DNA from: Bos javanicus
Lineage: Eukaryota; Chordata; Mammalia; Artiodactyla; Bovidae
Length of the DNA stretch: 64,000 bases
NCBI RefSeq assembly: GCF_032452875.1
Contig: NC_083876.1
Span: 5,146,001 to 5,210,000 of the forward strand
Reading direction: 5' to 3'
Shown: piece by piece, positions 10,851 through 22,830 of the stretch
How the letters are laid out: each line of letters starts with the position of its first letter
How positions within the stretch are numbered: position 1 is the first letter of the stretch
Notes under the pieces: model-generated
The model's database searches: none
Told to the model about the DNA's origin: nothing
The model's input: only the letters and a program-made list of their open reading frames with translations
Translations under genes and position numbers: made by a program

Positions 10851-11910
10851 ATTTAAGAAGAATCAGAGAGAAAGATGTTCCAAAAGCACCTAAGAAGGAG
10901 CAGCAAGTGAGGTGGAGAGCTACAGAGAAGAGTGACCCTTTGTTGTTCAGCAAGGCACTTAGCTGAACAATTTAGAGTTACCTCTGATGTTTGAAACCTC
11001 AAAGCAAAGCAACGTGGTTTCTGCCACCCAGAAGCAACTCTGTTTAGACGCAATTTTTACTGTAAACAGCTCTAGAAAACTAAAAGTATAAAAACAAGAG
11101 ATCACTTAGGTCTGACTCACAATAAGTAGCACTGACAATGTTGGAAAGAAAACAAAGTCATTTCAGGGTATCTTAAGAAAAAACCCAAACATGAAAAGTC
11201 ATTTTGTTTTAGAATTTTTCAGAAGTTTTTGTGTCTCTTCTAAACATAATTTCTTTATATATTCCCATGTTAAAAGTATATTTTGTTAGAAAAAAATGTA
11301 TTTAAAATGTCTCTGTGCTAGAATTGTCAGTCAGGTCTTAGCCATCTTACTAGGAGATAGAACTAAAATAGATATACTGTTTTCAAATTTCTGCCAAAAA
11401 TCCTGGCAGAATAATTCTCTAATCTTTTGGAAGAACAAATAATGTGAATCATCTTCATGTACACAAATGCTTCAGAGTTTTCATTTCCAACATTTTCATT
11501 CTAATTTTAGTGTTTGTAGACTATATTACATGACACAATGACAACTACTATGTATTTCTTATACAGGATGACTGGCACATATCCAATCTCCTTTTTTTTT
11601 TCCCCAGACAGCACCAACAGCAAGACTTCTATTTTTAAAAATGATGTATTTCAAAAGCAAAAATTGGTATTTTGTTGTGTTAGCAATGGTCTTACTAACA
11701 GATGATACAGTTACTGACTTAATAACACATGTATACAGATATACCAAAAAGTATAGGCTTATAGTAAGTGTTAATATATAACAGCTGATCCTAGTATCAA
11801 ATTCCTATTTTCTACTTCAATAATCCAATTTTATATGGGCAGCAATGTAATTATCTAAACAGTTTTATCCCTAGCCTTCTATACAGCTAGACAGGAATAT
11901 GGGATTGAGA
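10851..11910. other. No recognised feature
   Basis: AT-rich sequence with short open frames only. No SINE, LINE or LTR wording recognised. Confidence 0.5.
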
Positions 11911-13186
11911 TCTAGTTAGCAAAGTAATTCTCAAAATTCTCCAAGCCAGGCTTCAGTAGTATGTGAACTGTGAACTTCCAGATGTTCAAACTGTATTTAG
12001 CAAAGGCAGAGGAATGAGATATCAAATTGCCAACATCTATTGGATCATAGAAAAAGCAAGAGAGTTCCAGAAAAACATTTATTTCTGCTTTATTGACTAT
12101 GCCAAAATCTTGTTTGTTGTGTGGATCACAACAAACTGTGGAAAATTCTGAAAGAGATGGGAATTCCAAATCACCTGACCTGTCTCTTGAGAAATCTGTA
12201 TGCAGGTCAGGAAGCAACTGTTAGAAATGGACATGAAACAACAGACGACCTCCAAACAGGAAAAGGAATATGTCAAGTCTGTATATTGTCACCCTGGTTA
12301 TTTAATTTAAATGCAGAGTACATCATGAGAAACACTGGGCTGAATGAAACACAAGCTGGAATCAAAATTCCCAGGAGAAATATCAATAATCTCAGATATG
12401 CAGATGACACCACCCTTATGGCAGAAAGTGAAGAAGAACTAAAGAGCTTCTTGATGAAAGTGAAAGAGGAGAGTGAAAAGTTGGCTTAAAAGTCAACATT
12501 CAGAAAACTAAGATTATGGTATCTGGCCCCATCTATTCAAGGCAAATAGATAGGGAAACAATGGAAACAGTAAGATAATTAATTGTTTTGGGCTCCAAAA
12601 TCACTGAAGATGGTGACTGCAGCCATGAAATTAAACAACGCTTGCTCCTTGGAAGAAAAGCTATGACTAACCTAGACATCATAATAAAAAGCAGAAGCAT
12701 TATTTTGCAAGCAAAGGTCCATCTAGTCAAAGCTATGCTTTTTCCAGTAGTCACGCATGGATGTAAGAGTTGGACTGTGAAAAAATCTGAGGACTGAAGA
12801 ATTTATGCTTTTGAACTGTGGTGCTGGAGAAAACTCTTGAGAGTCTGTTGGACTGCAAGAAAATACAGCCAGTCCATCCTAAAGGAAATAGTCCTGAATA
12901 TTCATTGGAAGGACTGATGCTGAAGCTGAAACACCAATACTTTGGCCACCTGATGTGAAGAACTGACTCATTTGAAAAGACCCTGATGCTGGTAAAGATT
13001 GAAGGTGGGAGGTAAAGGGGTCAACAGAGGTTGAGATCGTTGGATGGCACCAACCACTCAATGGACATGAGTTTGATTAAACTCCAGGAGTTGGCAATGG
13101 ACAGGGAGGCCTGGCATGTTGCAGTCCGTGGTGTTGCTAGGAGTTGGATATGACTGAGTGACTGAATTGAACTGCACTGGACTGGA
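11911..13186 (+). mobile_element. BovB LINE, 5' truncated (1.3 kb)
   Basis: Begins inside the RT domain and runs to the BovB 3' end. The RT catalytic box Y-A-D-D is intact at 12397-12408 in a 122-codon open frame (12121-12489). Stops and shifts occur upstream and downstream. The tail is a degenerate (ctgaa/ctgga) run. Confidence 0.94.
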
Positions 13187-13244
13187 CTTCTACTTTTAGG
13201 ATGTTAAAAATTGAATTCAGTTTTGCTTAAGCTACTGTTTTCAA

Positions 13245-13712
13245 TGTGGTAGCCTGAATATTGGTCCTGATAAGTAACTAGGTCCTAATGCCTGGAACAT
13301 ATGAATATTACCTTATGTATTGTAAAAGTAACTTTGTAGATGTGATTAAGGATTTTGAGAAAGGGAAGTTATTCTAGATTGTCTGAATAGGCTTAATTAT
13401 ATTGAAAGGAGCCTTTTAAAAGGGTGGTAAATCATATTTGATTGTTGAGATAGATGCTACTCAGGAGCCGCTGGTATGAAAATTCAGTAAGAAACAATGA
13501 GCCAAAGAATGCAGTTCTAGAGACCAGGGTAAATCAAGGGAACCCATTCTTCCCTAGATTCACCAAAACGAGCTCAGCTCTGCCAACATCTTAACTTGAG
13601 CCTAAGGAAACTGATTTAAGATTTCTGTCTTCCAGAGTTATAGGAAAATTGCAGTGTTTTAAGTTACAAGTTTGTGGCAATTTGTTATAACAGCAACATA
13701 AAACTAATGCAG
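13245..13712 (+). mobile_element. MLT1-like LTR (ERVL-MaLR), solo
   Basis: Begins tgtggtagcctgaata and ends cataaaactaatgcag. Internal wording follows the MLT1 family in order: cctaatgcctggaacatatg, tttgtagatgtgattaagg, cctagattcacc, ctctgccaacatctt, gtttgtggcaatttgttataac. No internal retroviral sequence flanks it, so it is a solo LTR from an ancient mammalian element. Confidence 0.8.
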
Positions 13713-13925
13713 TTCTTTCTTTCTGTAGGTGAACATAATATTTTATAGTTGTAGGTGAAATAACATAACACAAAATGGGACTGTTAAGAAAGCATGAATA
13801 AATAATTAAAACTTAATATTTTAAATTGTTTCAAGATAAAGATGAGTTTATTAATCTATGTGGTTGATACTGATAAATAGTAGCTAGTACATGACAGGTA
13901 ATGGATAAACATTTTATCATTGCAT

Positions 13926-14048
13926 ACACTGACTCAATGGACATGGGTTTCGGTGGACTCTGGGAGTTGGTGACAGACAGGGAGGCCTGGTGTGCTGTGG
14001 TTCATGGGGTCGCAGAGTCAGACATGACTGAGGAACTGAACTGAACTG
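13926..14048 (+). mobile_element. BovB LINE, 3' end only
   Basis: The last ~120 bases of BovB (actgactcaatggacatggg to the (ctgaa)n tail), followed by an A-run at 14049-14058. Confidence 0.88.
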
Positions 14049-14058
14049 AAAAAAAAAG

Positions 14059-15477
14059 AAAGGATTTCGAAAAAGAAAACAATCAGTTATTTCCTCATCC
14101 ATTACCTGAATGTAACATTAAATCTCACTCTTTTGTTGATTTGTAGTTCTGCAGGTGTACAACGACTGTTTAGATTAATAAATATTATATGAGGAAGTGA
14201 AAATGCTTTGGGGAATCTACATGATTACACCAAAATAATCAAATTTCAAGATTAATTACTTGTTTATTGAGTCTGAAATATTATGGCAACTTTCAGTAAT
14301 TTTCAAAGAAATGATCTCTCTGTTGAAGATATAGGTTTGCCTTATTCAAAATTTATTGATACAAATATTTTATGGTGACAAAAATTTTGTGCTGTAAAAT
14401 AAAGTTTTGCTTCATGACACTGTCTATGTGAAAACACAAGCAAAACACTCAATTCTATGTTTTTTAATAAAAACAAAGAAAGCAATTTTATGTTTAAAGT
14501 CAAATAGCTATTTTATTCAATAATATTTCTAAGTTGATTCTGAAATCTATTTAGTGACAAGACAATTTAATGGATCTTAAACTACAGTGGATCAGAAATA
14601 TAGTCCATTGTTAAAATGTAGAGATGCAGGGCCTGCCCAGTAAGCATGGATAAAATATAGAAATCTGTATTAGAACAATCTCTCCATATCATCCTTACAC
14701 AGGCAGCCAGACATTTATATCTATGCATTTAAAAATAAAATTGCTGTAACTTTTTTGCATGACAATTAAGAGAGAGCTTGAGTTACTCATCTTACTCCAG
14801 TACATTTTGTTTTAGTGCAAATATTCTTGTGAAATTCATAATAAATAGTGTTATAATTGGAAAATTTCCTTCCTCTAAACAAGTGACTCTATATTCATAG
14901 TTTCCTATGTAGACGACTTTTTTTGAGGGAGAATTCCCAGGGTGAAACATTAAGAAACATCTGTCATCTTTGCAGAACCTCATAAAACAAGGGGCACTGA
15001 AATTTTAGCAAATGGATTATGCTACATAAAACACTCGCAAAGTACCTTCATGCATTGAAACACCATGGAGTGCATTTTACAGTTTTCTAAAAGGTGGTTA
15101 ATAGTATACTGTAATCTGCATGATAAATTTTCAGAAACTTGCTGGGTAAAATGAAGTATCTAGGGACTATAATAAAAACAGCAAAAATTGAACATATTCT
15201 TTCATGTATAAGAGAATATGTTTTAATTTTTAGCAGAACTAAAACTTTCAAGAATGACTAGTATTTAAATATGCTTTGGTTCATATATATCTATATAATT
15301 ACAGAGATAAATAATTATTTTTATAGTTAAGATATTCACAATTTTAAGTTGGAAATTAATAGAAACATTTTATTAATAAATAAGTCGTTTAACTCATGGT
15401 GTCCTTACTGTTTGTCAAGCACTCTGCTACAGCCCAGTATAATTAAGCCACATAAGTATCCCATGAGATGATGTTAT
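14059..15477. other. No recognised feature
   Basis: About 1.4 kb of AT-rich sequence without recognisable repeat or coding content. Short open frames only. Confidence 0.5.
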
Positions 15478-15755
15478 TAGAATTCTTCAGAGAAAGAGAA
15501 TCAATAGAAAGTATACATATTGAGTGTGATTTATTTTACGTAATAGGCTTACATGATTGTAGGGACTTGCTAGTATGATATAGAAAGGGCAGGGCTGGAG
15601 AATGGAAATTCCAGTAAGAGCTGATGCTAAAATCTTGATTATAAAGGCAGTCTGAAAACAGAATTTCTTCCTCTGCAGAGAGTTTCTCTGGAGGCCTTTG
15701 GTTGATTCTATAAGGCCCAACGATCTTGCGGAAGGTGATTTATTTTACTCAAAGT
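15478..15755 (+). repeat. Ancient interspersed repeat, left part (split by BovB)
   Basis: Wording such as ttcagagaaagagaatcaatag, ggcttacatgattgtaggg, ggcagtctgaaaacagaa and ttgattctataaggccca follows an old mammalian repeat. The copy stops at tttactcaaagtcta and resumes after the BovB at 19322. Family name not assigned. Confidence 0.6.
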
Positions 15756-18700
15756 CTATGTCCAAGGTCAGGGGAGGGAGCAGAGAGGAGCTACCCCATG
15801 TCCAAGGTAAGGGGCGGTGGCTGACAGGAGCTACCCCACATCCAAGGTAAGGAGTAGTGGTTGCACTTTGCTGGAACAGCCGTGAAGAGACAACACTCAT
15901 CCAAGGTAAGAGAAACCCAAGTTAGGCTCTGAGAGAGGATATCAGAGGGCAGACAGACTGAAACCACAATCACAGACAACTAGCCAATCTGATCACATGG
16001 ACCACAGCCATGTCTAACTCAGTGAAACTAAGCCATGCCGATGGGGCCACCCAAGATGGATTGGTCATGGTGAAGAGGTCTGACAGAATGTGGTCTACTG
16101 GAGAAGGGAATGGCAAACCACTTCAGTATTCTTGTCTTGAGAACCCTATGAACAGTATGAAAAGGTAAAAAGATAGGACACTGAAAGATGAACTCCCCAG
16201 GTCGGTAGGTGCCCAATATGCTTCTGGAGATCAGTGGAGAAATAACTCCAGAAAGAATAAGGGGATGGTGCCAAAGCAAAAACAACACCCAGTTGTGGGT
16301 GTGACTGGTGATTGAAGCAAGGTTCAATGCTGTAAAGAGCAATATTGCATAGGAATCTGGAATGTCAGGTCCATGAATCAAGGCTAATTGGAAGTGGTCA
16401 AACAGGAGATGACAAGACTGAACATCAACATTCTAGGAATCAGTGATCGTTGGGCCTTATAAAATGCACTGGAATGGGTGAATTTAACTCAGAAGACCAT
16501 TGTATCTACTACTGTGGGCAAGAATCCCTTAGAAGAAATGGTTTAGCCATGGTCAACAAAAGAGTTTGAAATGCATTACTTGGGTGCAATCTCACAAACA
16601 ACAGAATGATCTCTGTTCCTTTCCATAGCAAACCATTCGATGAACAATACTGGATGCTTGGGGCTGGTGCACTGGGAAGACTCAGAGGGATGGTATGAGG
16701 AGGGACGAGGGAGGAGAGTTCAGGATGGGGAAGATGTGTATACCTGTGGCGGATTCATGTTGATATATGGCAAAACCAATACAATATTGTAAAGTTAAAA
16801 AAATATATATATCACAGTAATCCAAGTCTATGCCCCAAGCAGTAATGCTGAAGAAGATGAAGTTGAACGGTTCTATGAAGACCTGCAAGACCTTCTAGAA
16901 CTAACACCCAAAAAGATGTCCTTTTCATTATAGGGGAATGGAATGCAAAACTATGAAGTCAAAAACACCTGGATTAACAGGCAAATTTGTCCTCGAAGAA
17001 CAGAAAGAAGCTGAGCAAAGGCAAATAGAGTTCTGCCAAGTGAATGCACTGGTCACAGCAAACACTCTCTTCCAACAACACAAGAGTAGACTCTACACAT
17101 GGACATCACCAGATGGTCAACATCGAAATCAGACTGATTATATTCTTTGCAGCCAAATTTGGAGAAGCGCTATACAGTTACAAAAACAAGACCAGGAGCT
17201 GACTGTGGCTCAGACCATGAACTCCTTTTTGCCAAATTTAGATTTAAATTGAAGAAAGTAGGGAAAAACACTAGACCATTCAGGTTTGACCTAAATCAAA
17301 TCCCTTATGACTATACAGTGGAAGTGAGAAATAGATTTAAGGGACTAGATCTGATAGACAGAGTGCCTGATGATCTATGGATGGAGGTTTATGATATTGT
17401 ACAGGAGACAGAAATCAGGAGCATTCCCAAGAAAGAAGAAATGCAAAAAAGCAAAATGGCTGTCTGAGGAGGCCTTACAAATAGCTGTGAAATGAAGAGA
17501 AGTGAAAAGCAAAGGAGAAAAGGAAAGATATAAGCATTTGAATGCAGAGTTCCAAAAAATAGCAAGGAGAGATAAGAAAGCCTTCCTCAGGGGTCAATGC
17601 AAAGAAACAGAGGAAAACAATACAATGGGAGAGACTAGAGATAATTTCAAGAATATTAGAGATACCAAAGAAACATTTCATGCAAAGATGGCCTCAATAA
17701 AGGACAGAAATAGTATGGACCTAACAGAAGCAGAAGATATAAAGAAGAGGTGACAAGAATACACAGAAGAACTGTACAAAAAAAGATCTTGACAACTCAG
17801 ATAATCATCATGGTGTGATCACTCACCTAGAGCCAGACATCCTGGAATATGAAGTAAAGTGGGCCTTAGGAAGCATCACTATGAACAAAGCTAGTGGAGG
17901 TGATGGAATTCCAGTTGAGCTATTTCAAATCCTAAAAGATGATACAGGAAAAGTGCTACACTCAATATGCCAGCAAATTTGGAAAACTCAGCAGTGGCCG
18001 AAAGACTGGAAAAGTCAGTTTTCTTTCCAATCCCAAGGAAAAGGAATGCCAAAGAATGCTTAAACTACCACAGAGTTGACATCACCTCACACGCTACTAA
18101 AGTAATGCTTAAAATTCTCCAAGCCAGACTTCAGCAATACGTGGACTGTGAACTTCCATATGTTCAAGCTGGTTTTAGAAAAGGCAGAGAAAGAGATCAA
18201 ATTGCCAACATTTTCTGGATGATTGAAAAAGCAAGAGAGTTCCAGAAAACATCTATTTATGCTTCATTAACTATGCCAAAGCTTTTGACTCTTTGGATCA
18301 CAGCAAACTGTGGAAAATTCTCAAAAAGATAGGAATACTGGACAACCTGATTGCCTCTTGAGAAACCTGTATGCAGGTCAGGAAACAACAGTTAGAACTG
18401 GTCATGGAAAAACAGACTGGTTCCAAATAGGAAAAGGAGTCAAGGCTGTTTATTCTCAACCTGCTTATTTAACTTAAATGCAGAGTACATCATGAGAAAC
18501 GCTGGGCTGGAGGAAGTACAGCTGGAATCAAGATTGCTGGCAGAAATATCAATAACCGCAGATATGCAGATGGCACCACTATTATGGCAAAAAGAGAAGA
18601 AGAACTAAAGAGCCTCTTGATGAAAGTGAAAGAGGAGAGAGTAAAAATGATGGCTTAAAGCTCAGCATTCAGAAAACTAAGATCATGGCATCCGGTCCCA

Positions 18701-19320
18701 TCACTTCATGGCAAATAGATAGGGAAACGGTAGAAACAGTGGCTGACTTTATTTTTCTGGGCTCCAAAATTGCTGCAGATGGTGATTGCAGCCATGAAAT
18801 TAAAAGACTCTTACTTCTTGAAAGGAAAGTTATGACCAAGTTAGACAGCATATTAAAAAGCAGAGATATGACTTTTCAACAAAGTCTAGTCAATGTTATG
18901 GTTTTTCCGGTAGTCATAAATGGATGTGAGTGTTGGACTATAAAGAAAGTTGAGTGCTGAAGAATTGATGCTTTTGAACTGTTGTGTTGGAGAAGACTCT
19001 TGAGAATCCCTTTGCCTGTAAGAAGATCTAACAAGTCCATCCTAAAGGAGATCAGTCCTGGGTGTTCATTGGTAGGACTGATGTTGAACCTGAACTGATG
19101 TGAAGAGCTGACTCATTTTTAAAGACCCTGATGCTGGGAAAGATTGAGGGCAGAAGGAGAAGGGGACCACAGAGGATGAGATGGTTGGATGGCATCACCG
19201 ACTCAATGGACATGGCTTTGGGTGGACTCTGGGAGTTGGTCATGGACAGGGAGGCCTGGCGTGCTGCGGTTCATGGCATCGCGTAGAGTCGGACACAACT
19301 GAGTGACTGAACTGAACTGA
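15756..19320 (+). mobile_element. BovB LINE, near full length (3.4 kb plus insert)
   Basis: Starts with the 5' UTR, which has a repeated tccaaggtaagg unit (about 15768-15910). It continues through the AP-like endonuclease (about 16350-17260), linker, RT and 3' end. The RT catalytic box at 18563-18574 reads Y-A-D-G, so one catalytic Asp is lost. The ORF is broken many times (open parts at 16938-17252, 17147-17467, 17502-17753, 17815-18332, 18685-18960). An L1 tail is inserted in the endonuclease part at 16636-16807. Confidence 0.95.
16636..16807 (+). mobile_element. L1 LINE 3' end nested in BovB
   Basis: About 170 bases of ruminant L1 3' UTR (atactggatgcttggggctgg, gattcatgttgatatatggc, caatattgtaaagtt) with a short A/TA tail. 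It interrupts the BovB endonuclease coding region between gcaaaccatt and atatcacagtaatcc, which are adjacent in intact BovB copies. Confidence 0.88.
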
Positions 19321-19321
19321 A

Positions 19322-19441
19322 CTACTGATGTAAAAGTTAATCACATCCAAAAACAGCTTCAAACTAACATCTTGATTGATATTTGGCCATATAACTGTCA
19401 GACATAGACTAGTCAAGTTGACATATTATGTTAACCATTAG
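19322..19441 (+). repeat. Ancient interspersed repeat, right part
   Basis: Continues the repeat cut at 15755: ctactgatgtaaaagttaatc, atttggccatataactgtcag, gtcaagttgacatattatgttaacc. The join of the two parts restores the known order of this repeat, proving that the BovB inserted into it. Confidence 0.6.
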
Positions 19442-19467
19442 AAGTAGATACTATTTTTATTCCGTTT

Positions 19468-20572
19468 TCAGTTCAGTTCAGTTGCTTAGATATGTCCACC
19501 TCTTTGAGACCCCACGACCTCAACATAACAGGCTTCCCTGTCCATCACCAACTCCTGTACCCTATTCAAACTCGTGCTCATCGAATTGGTGATACCATCC
19601 AACCATCTCATCCTCGTCATCCCCTTCTCCTCTCAATTTCAATCTTTCCCAGCATCAAGGTTTCTTCAAATGAGTCAGTTCTTCACATCAGGTGGCCTAA
19701 GTATTGGAGTTTCAGCTTCAGCATTAGTCCTTCCAATATTCAGGACTGATTTCCTTTAGGATTGACTGGTTGGATCTCCTTGTAGTCCAAGGGACTCTTA
19801 AGAGTCTTCTCCAGCACCACAGTTCAAGAGCATCAATTCTTCAGCACTCCGATTTTTTTACAGTCCAACTCTCACATCCATACATGACTACTAGAAAAAC
19901 CATAGCCTTGACTAGAGGGACCTTAGCTGGTGAAGCAATGTCTGCTTTTTATTATGCTGTATACATTAGTCATAGCTTTTCTTCCAAGGGGTAAGTGTCT
20001 TTTAATTTCATGGCTGCAGTCACCATCTGCAGTGATTTTGGAGCCCTCACAAATAAAGTTTCTCACTGTTTCCATTGTTTCCCCATCTATTCACCATGAA
20101 GTGATGGGACCAGATACCATGATCTTGGTTTTCTGAACGTTGAGTTTTAAGCCAACTTTTTCACTCTCCTCTTTCACTTTCATCAAGAGGCTTGTTAATT
20201 CTTCACTTTCCGCCATAGGGGTGATGTCATCTTCATATCTGAGGTTATTGATATTTTTCCTGGCAATCTTGATCCCAGCTTGTGTTTCATCCAACCCAGC
20301 ATTTCGCATGATTTACTCTGCATATAAGTTAAATATACAAGCTGACAATATATATCCTTCAGGTACTCCTTTCCTGATTTGGAACCAGTCTGTTGTTCCA
20401 TGTCCAGTTCTAACTGTTGCTTCTTGACCTGCATACACATTTCTCTGGAGGTAGGTAAAGTGGTCTGCTATTCCCATCTCTTGAAGAATTTTCCACAGTT
20501 TGTTGTGATCCACACAGTGAAAGTCTTTTGCGTAGTTTTAAAATAGTAGTAGATGTATTTCTGGAACTCTCT
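19468..20572 (-). mobile_element. BovB LINE, 5' truncated (1.1 kb)
   Basis: Complement of the BovB 3' half from the (cagtt)n tail into the RT domain. The RT box (about 20230-20245) reads Y-E-D-D instead of Y-A-D-D. It faces the plus-strand BovB ending at 19320, only ~150 bases away. Confidence 0.94.
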
Positions 20573-20653
20573 AGAGAGGATTAATATGAGGCAAAGATAA
20601 ATCAAAACTTTATCCAAGATCATAAAATAAGTAAAAGTGGTATGTACTTCAGA

Positions 20654-20857
20654 GGTATGCTAAGTCACTTTAGTTTGTTCAACTCCTTGTGATCCTAGGC
20701 TCCTCTGTGCATGGGATTTCCCAGGCAAGAATACTGGAATGGATTGTCATTACCTCGTTCAGGGTATCTTCCTGACTCAGGGATCAAACCTGCTCCTCTT
20801 TTGTCTCCTGCATTTTTCAGGTGTGTTCTTTACCACTAGTGCCACCTGGGAAGTGCA
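20654..20857 (-). mobile_element. Bov-tA SINE
   Basis: Complement of a Bov-tA with a short deletion in the body. The tRNA-like head end is ttaccactagtgccacctgggaag. Confidence 0.88.
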
Positions 20858-21149
20858 AAAGTTATATCGAATGATCAAATCCAGGCTGTTGACTACCTTT
20901 GTTAATGTGATTAACCAGTGAATACCAATGCTTCTTTCAAAGAACATTTCTTCATCTTGCCCACAAAAACTCATAAACTGAAATTTTGCAGCAGAAAGTA
21001 TGTGATGTCATCTGTAGCTATTTTTTTTACCAAGGAGAACAGTAACCCCATGAAAGAAGTCAGGCTTCACTTGTGATTTTATGTTCAAATCTCAAGTAGT
21101 TATGTTTATCTTGCAAGAATGCAAGGAGAAAGAGGAGATATATCGTTTC
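20858..21149. other. No recognised feature
   Basis: AT-rich, no recognised repeat or coding content. Confidence 0.5.
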
Positions 21150-21273
21150 TGAGACTTTGATCAGAATATCAAAATAAAAAAGACAATTTATGTAATTATA
21201 GTATACATAGATTTTACCTATACTATAATTACATAAATTGTCTTCTTTATTTTGCTATTCTGATCAAGTCTCA
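21150..21273. repeat. Near-perfect 56-bp inverted repeat (hairpin)
   Basis: The left arm is 21150-21205 and the right arm 21219-21273, separated by 13 bases. The arms are reverse complements except for one single-base gap and two mismatches. Transcripts of either strand could fold into a ~55-bp stem. I do not recognise the arms as any known transposon end. A long (TA)n run starts eight bases after the right arm. Confidence 0.95.
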
Positions 21274-21277
21274 AAAA

Positions 21278-21280
<3 letters not shown>

Positions 21281-21328
<48 letters not shown>
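21281..21328. repeat. (TA)24 microsatellite
   Basis: Pure alternating TA for 48 bases, adjoining the hairpin. Confidence 0.98.
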
Positions 21329-21331
<3 letters not shown>

Positions 21332-21406
21332 TAAGTAAAATGCAAGGCTGTTTAAGTTCCTTTACTACTTATGTAGGAAAAGAAAAATCCTTTTCCCTAA
21401 AATAAA

Positions 21407-21613
21407 TGTTGCTTCCATGGTGGCTCAGATGGTAAAAAATCTGCTTGAAATACAGGAGACCTGGGTTAATTCCAGGGGTCAGGAAGATCCCCTGGAAAAG
21501 GGAATGGCAATGCACTCCAGTATTCCTACCTGGAAAATTCCGTGGACAGAGGAGCCTGATAGGCTACAGTCCATGAAGCTGCAAAGAGTCAGGCACGACT
21601 GAGTAACTAACAT
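21407..21613 (+). mobile_element. Bov-tA SINE
   Basis: Full element: gcttccatggtggctcagatgg head, BovA body, gactgagtaactaac tail. A taaaataaa target duplication is visible at 21398-21406 and 21614-21622. Confidence 0.93.
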
Positions 21614-21720
21614 TAAAATAAACATTCTCCAGTTTATTTGAACATTGTAGTTTTTCATACTTTGACATTAGAGTTTGTTTATAGGGAGAATTTTTTAAAA
21701 GACAGCATACTAAATAGGTC

Positions 21721-22004
21721 TGCTGCTACTGCTGCTGCTGCTAAGTTGCTTCAGTTGTGTCCGACTCTGTGCAACCCCATAGACGGCAGCACACCAAGGC
21801 TCCTCTGTCCCTGGGACTCTCCAGGCAAGAACACTGGAGTGGGGTGCCATTGCCTTCTCCAATGCATGAAAGTGAAAAGTGAAAGTGAAGTCGCTCAGTC
21901 GTGTCCAACTCCAGGCGACCCCATGGACTTCAGCCCACCAGGCTCCTCTGCCCATGGGATTTTCTAGGCAAGAGTACTGGAGTGGGGTGCGATTGCCTTT
22001 TCTG
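21721..22004 (-). mobile_element. BOV-A2 dimeric SINE
   Basis: Complement of the full dimer: (ctg)n tail, second unit, gaaagtgaaaagtgaaagtga linker, first unit. It is bounded by a perfect 12-base target duplication, actaaataggtc, at 21709-21720 and 22005-22016. This is a young, intact insertion. Confidence 0.97.
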
Positions 22005-22329
22005 ACTAAATAGGTCAGGGAATATATAATATCACTTATGAATATCTTGGGATTTTTTTTTCCTCCTTTCAAATAATCATGACAAGGGAGAGTGAGTTAA
22101 TAAGTTTAAATTTCAATAAGAGCTGTCTCCCATCCTTCTGTTCCCTTTGTTCCATAGAAGTCTGAGATCATACACAACTCTTACCATCACTCTGTTTCCC
22201 TTATCTTAGCCAGAACATAATTATTAGCTTGTATGTTGAAAATGGAAATTAATTAATATGTGAATTTTCTTTCTACCTAAAAGTTTAGTAATTCTGTTGT
22301 GACTTAGAACTCAGCCTTACTCCTAGCTG

Positions 22330-22428
22330 CAGGTAAACACTGATCTGCTTTCTGTCTCTGTAAATCTGATTTCTCCTTTCCTACTTTTATGTAAGCGGAA
22401 TCATCTAGAAACCCTTCTTTCCTATATG
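22330..22428 (-). mobile_element. Old L1 3' part, left of SINE
   Basis: The wording (caggtaaacactgatctgctttctgtctc; ttatgtaagcggaatcatctag) is the complement of an old mammalian L1 3' region. It continues at 22637 after the inserted SINE. Confidence 0.55.
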
Positions 22429-22636
22429 ACTTCCCTGCTGGCTCAGATGGTAAAGCATCTGCCTACAATGCGAGAGACTGGGGTTCAATCCCTGGGTCGG
22501 GAAGATCCTCTGGAGAAGGAAATGACAACTCACTCCAGTACTCTTGCCTGGAAAATCCAGTGGACAGAGGAGCCTGGTAGGCTACAGTCCATGGGGTCGC
22601 AAAGAGTCAGACCCAACTGAACGACTTCACTTTCAC
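22429..22636 (+). mobile_element. Bov-tA SINE
   Basis: Full element with a perfect 11-base target duplication, tttcctatatg, at 22418-22428 and 22637-22647. It is inserted in an old L1 fragment. Confidence 0.96.
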
Positions 22637-22830
22637 TTTCCTATATGGCATCTATCAATCCATAGATGATGAGGTTCACCTGTATTTCTGCATATATCAC
22701 TGACCATCTTTTTTCTTGAGCATTACCCCAATACTTAGACCACAATGTGTCATCTTTACACCTGCTGATGGATACTTGTGTTGTTTCTAGTTTTTTCAAA
22801 TAAAGTAAAAATGCACAATGGTAAGACTAC
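22637..22830 (-). mobile_element. Old L1 3' part, right of SINE
   Basis: Continues the L1 fragment: caatccatagatgatgagg, ctgctgatggatacttgtgttg, tttctagttttttcaaataaag. Decayed. Confidence 0.5.
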
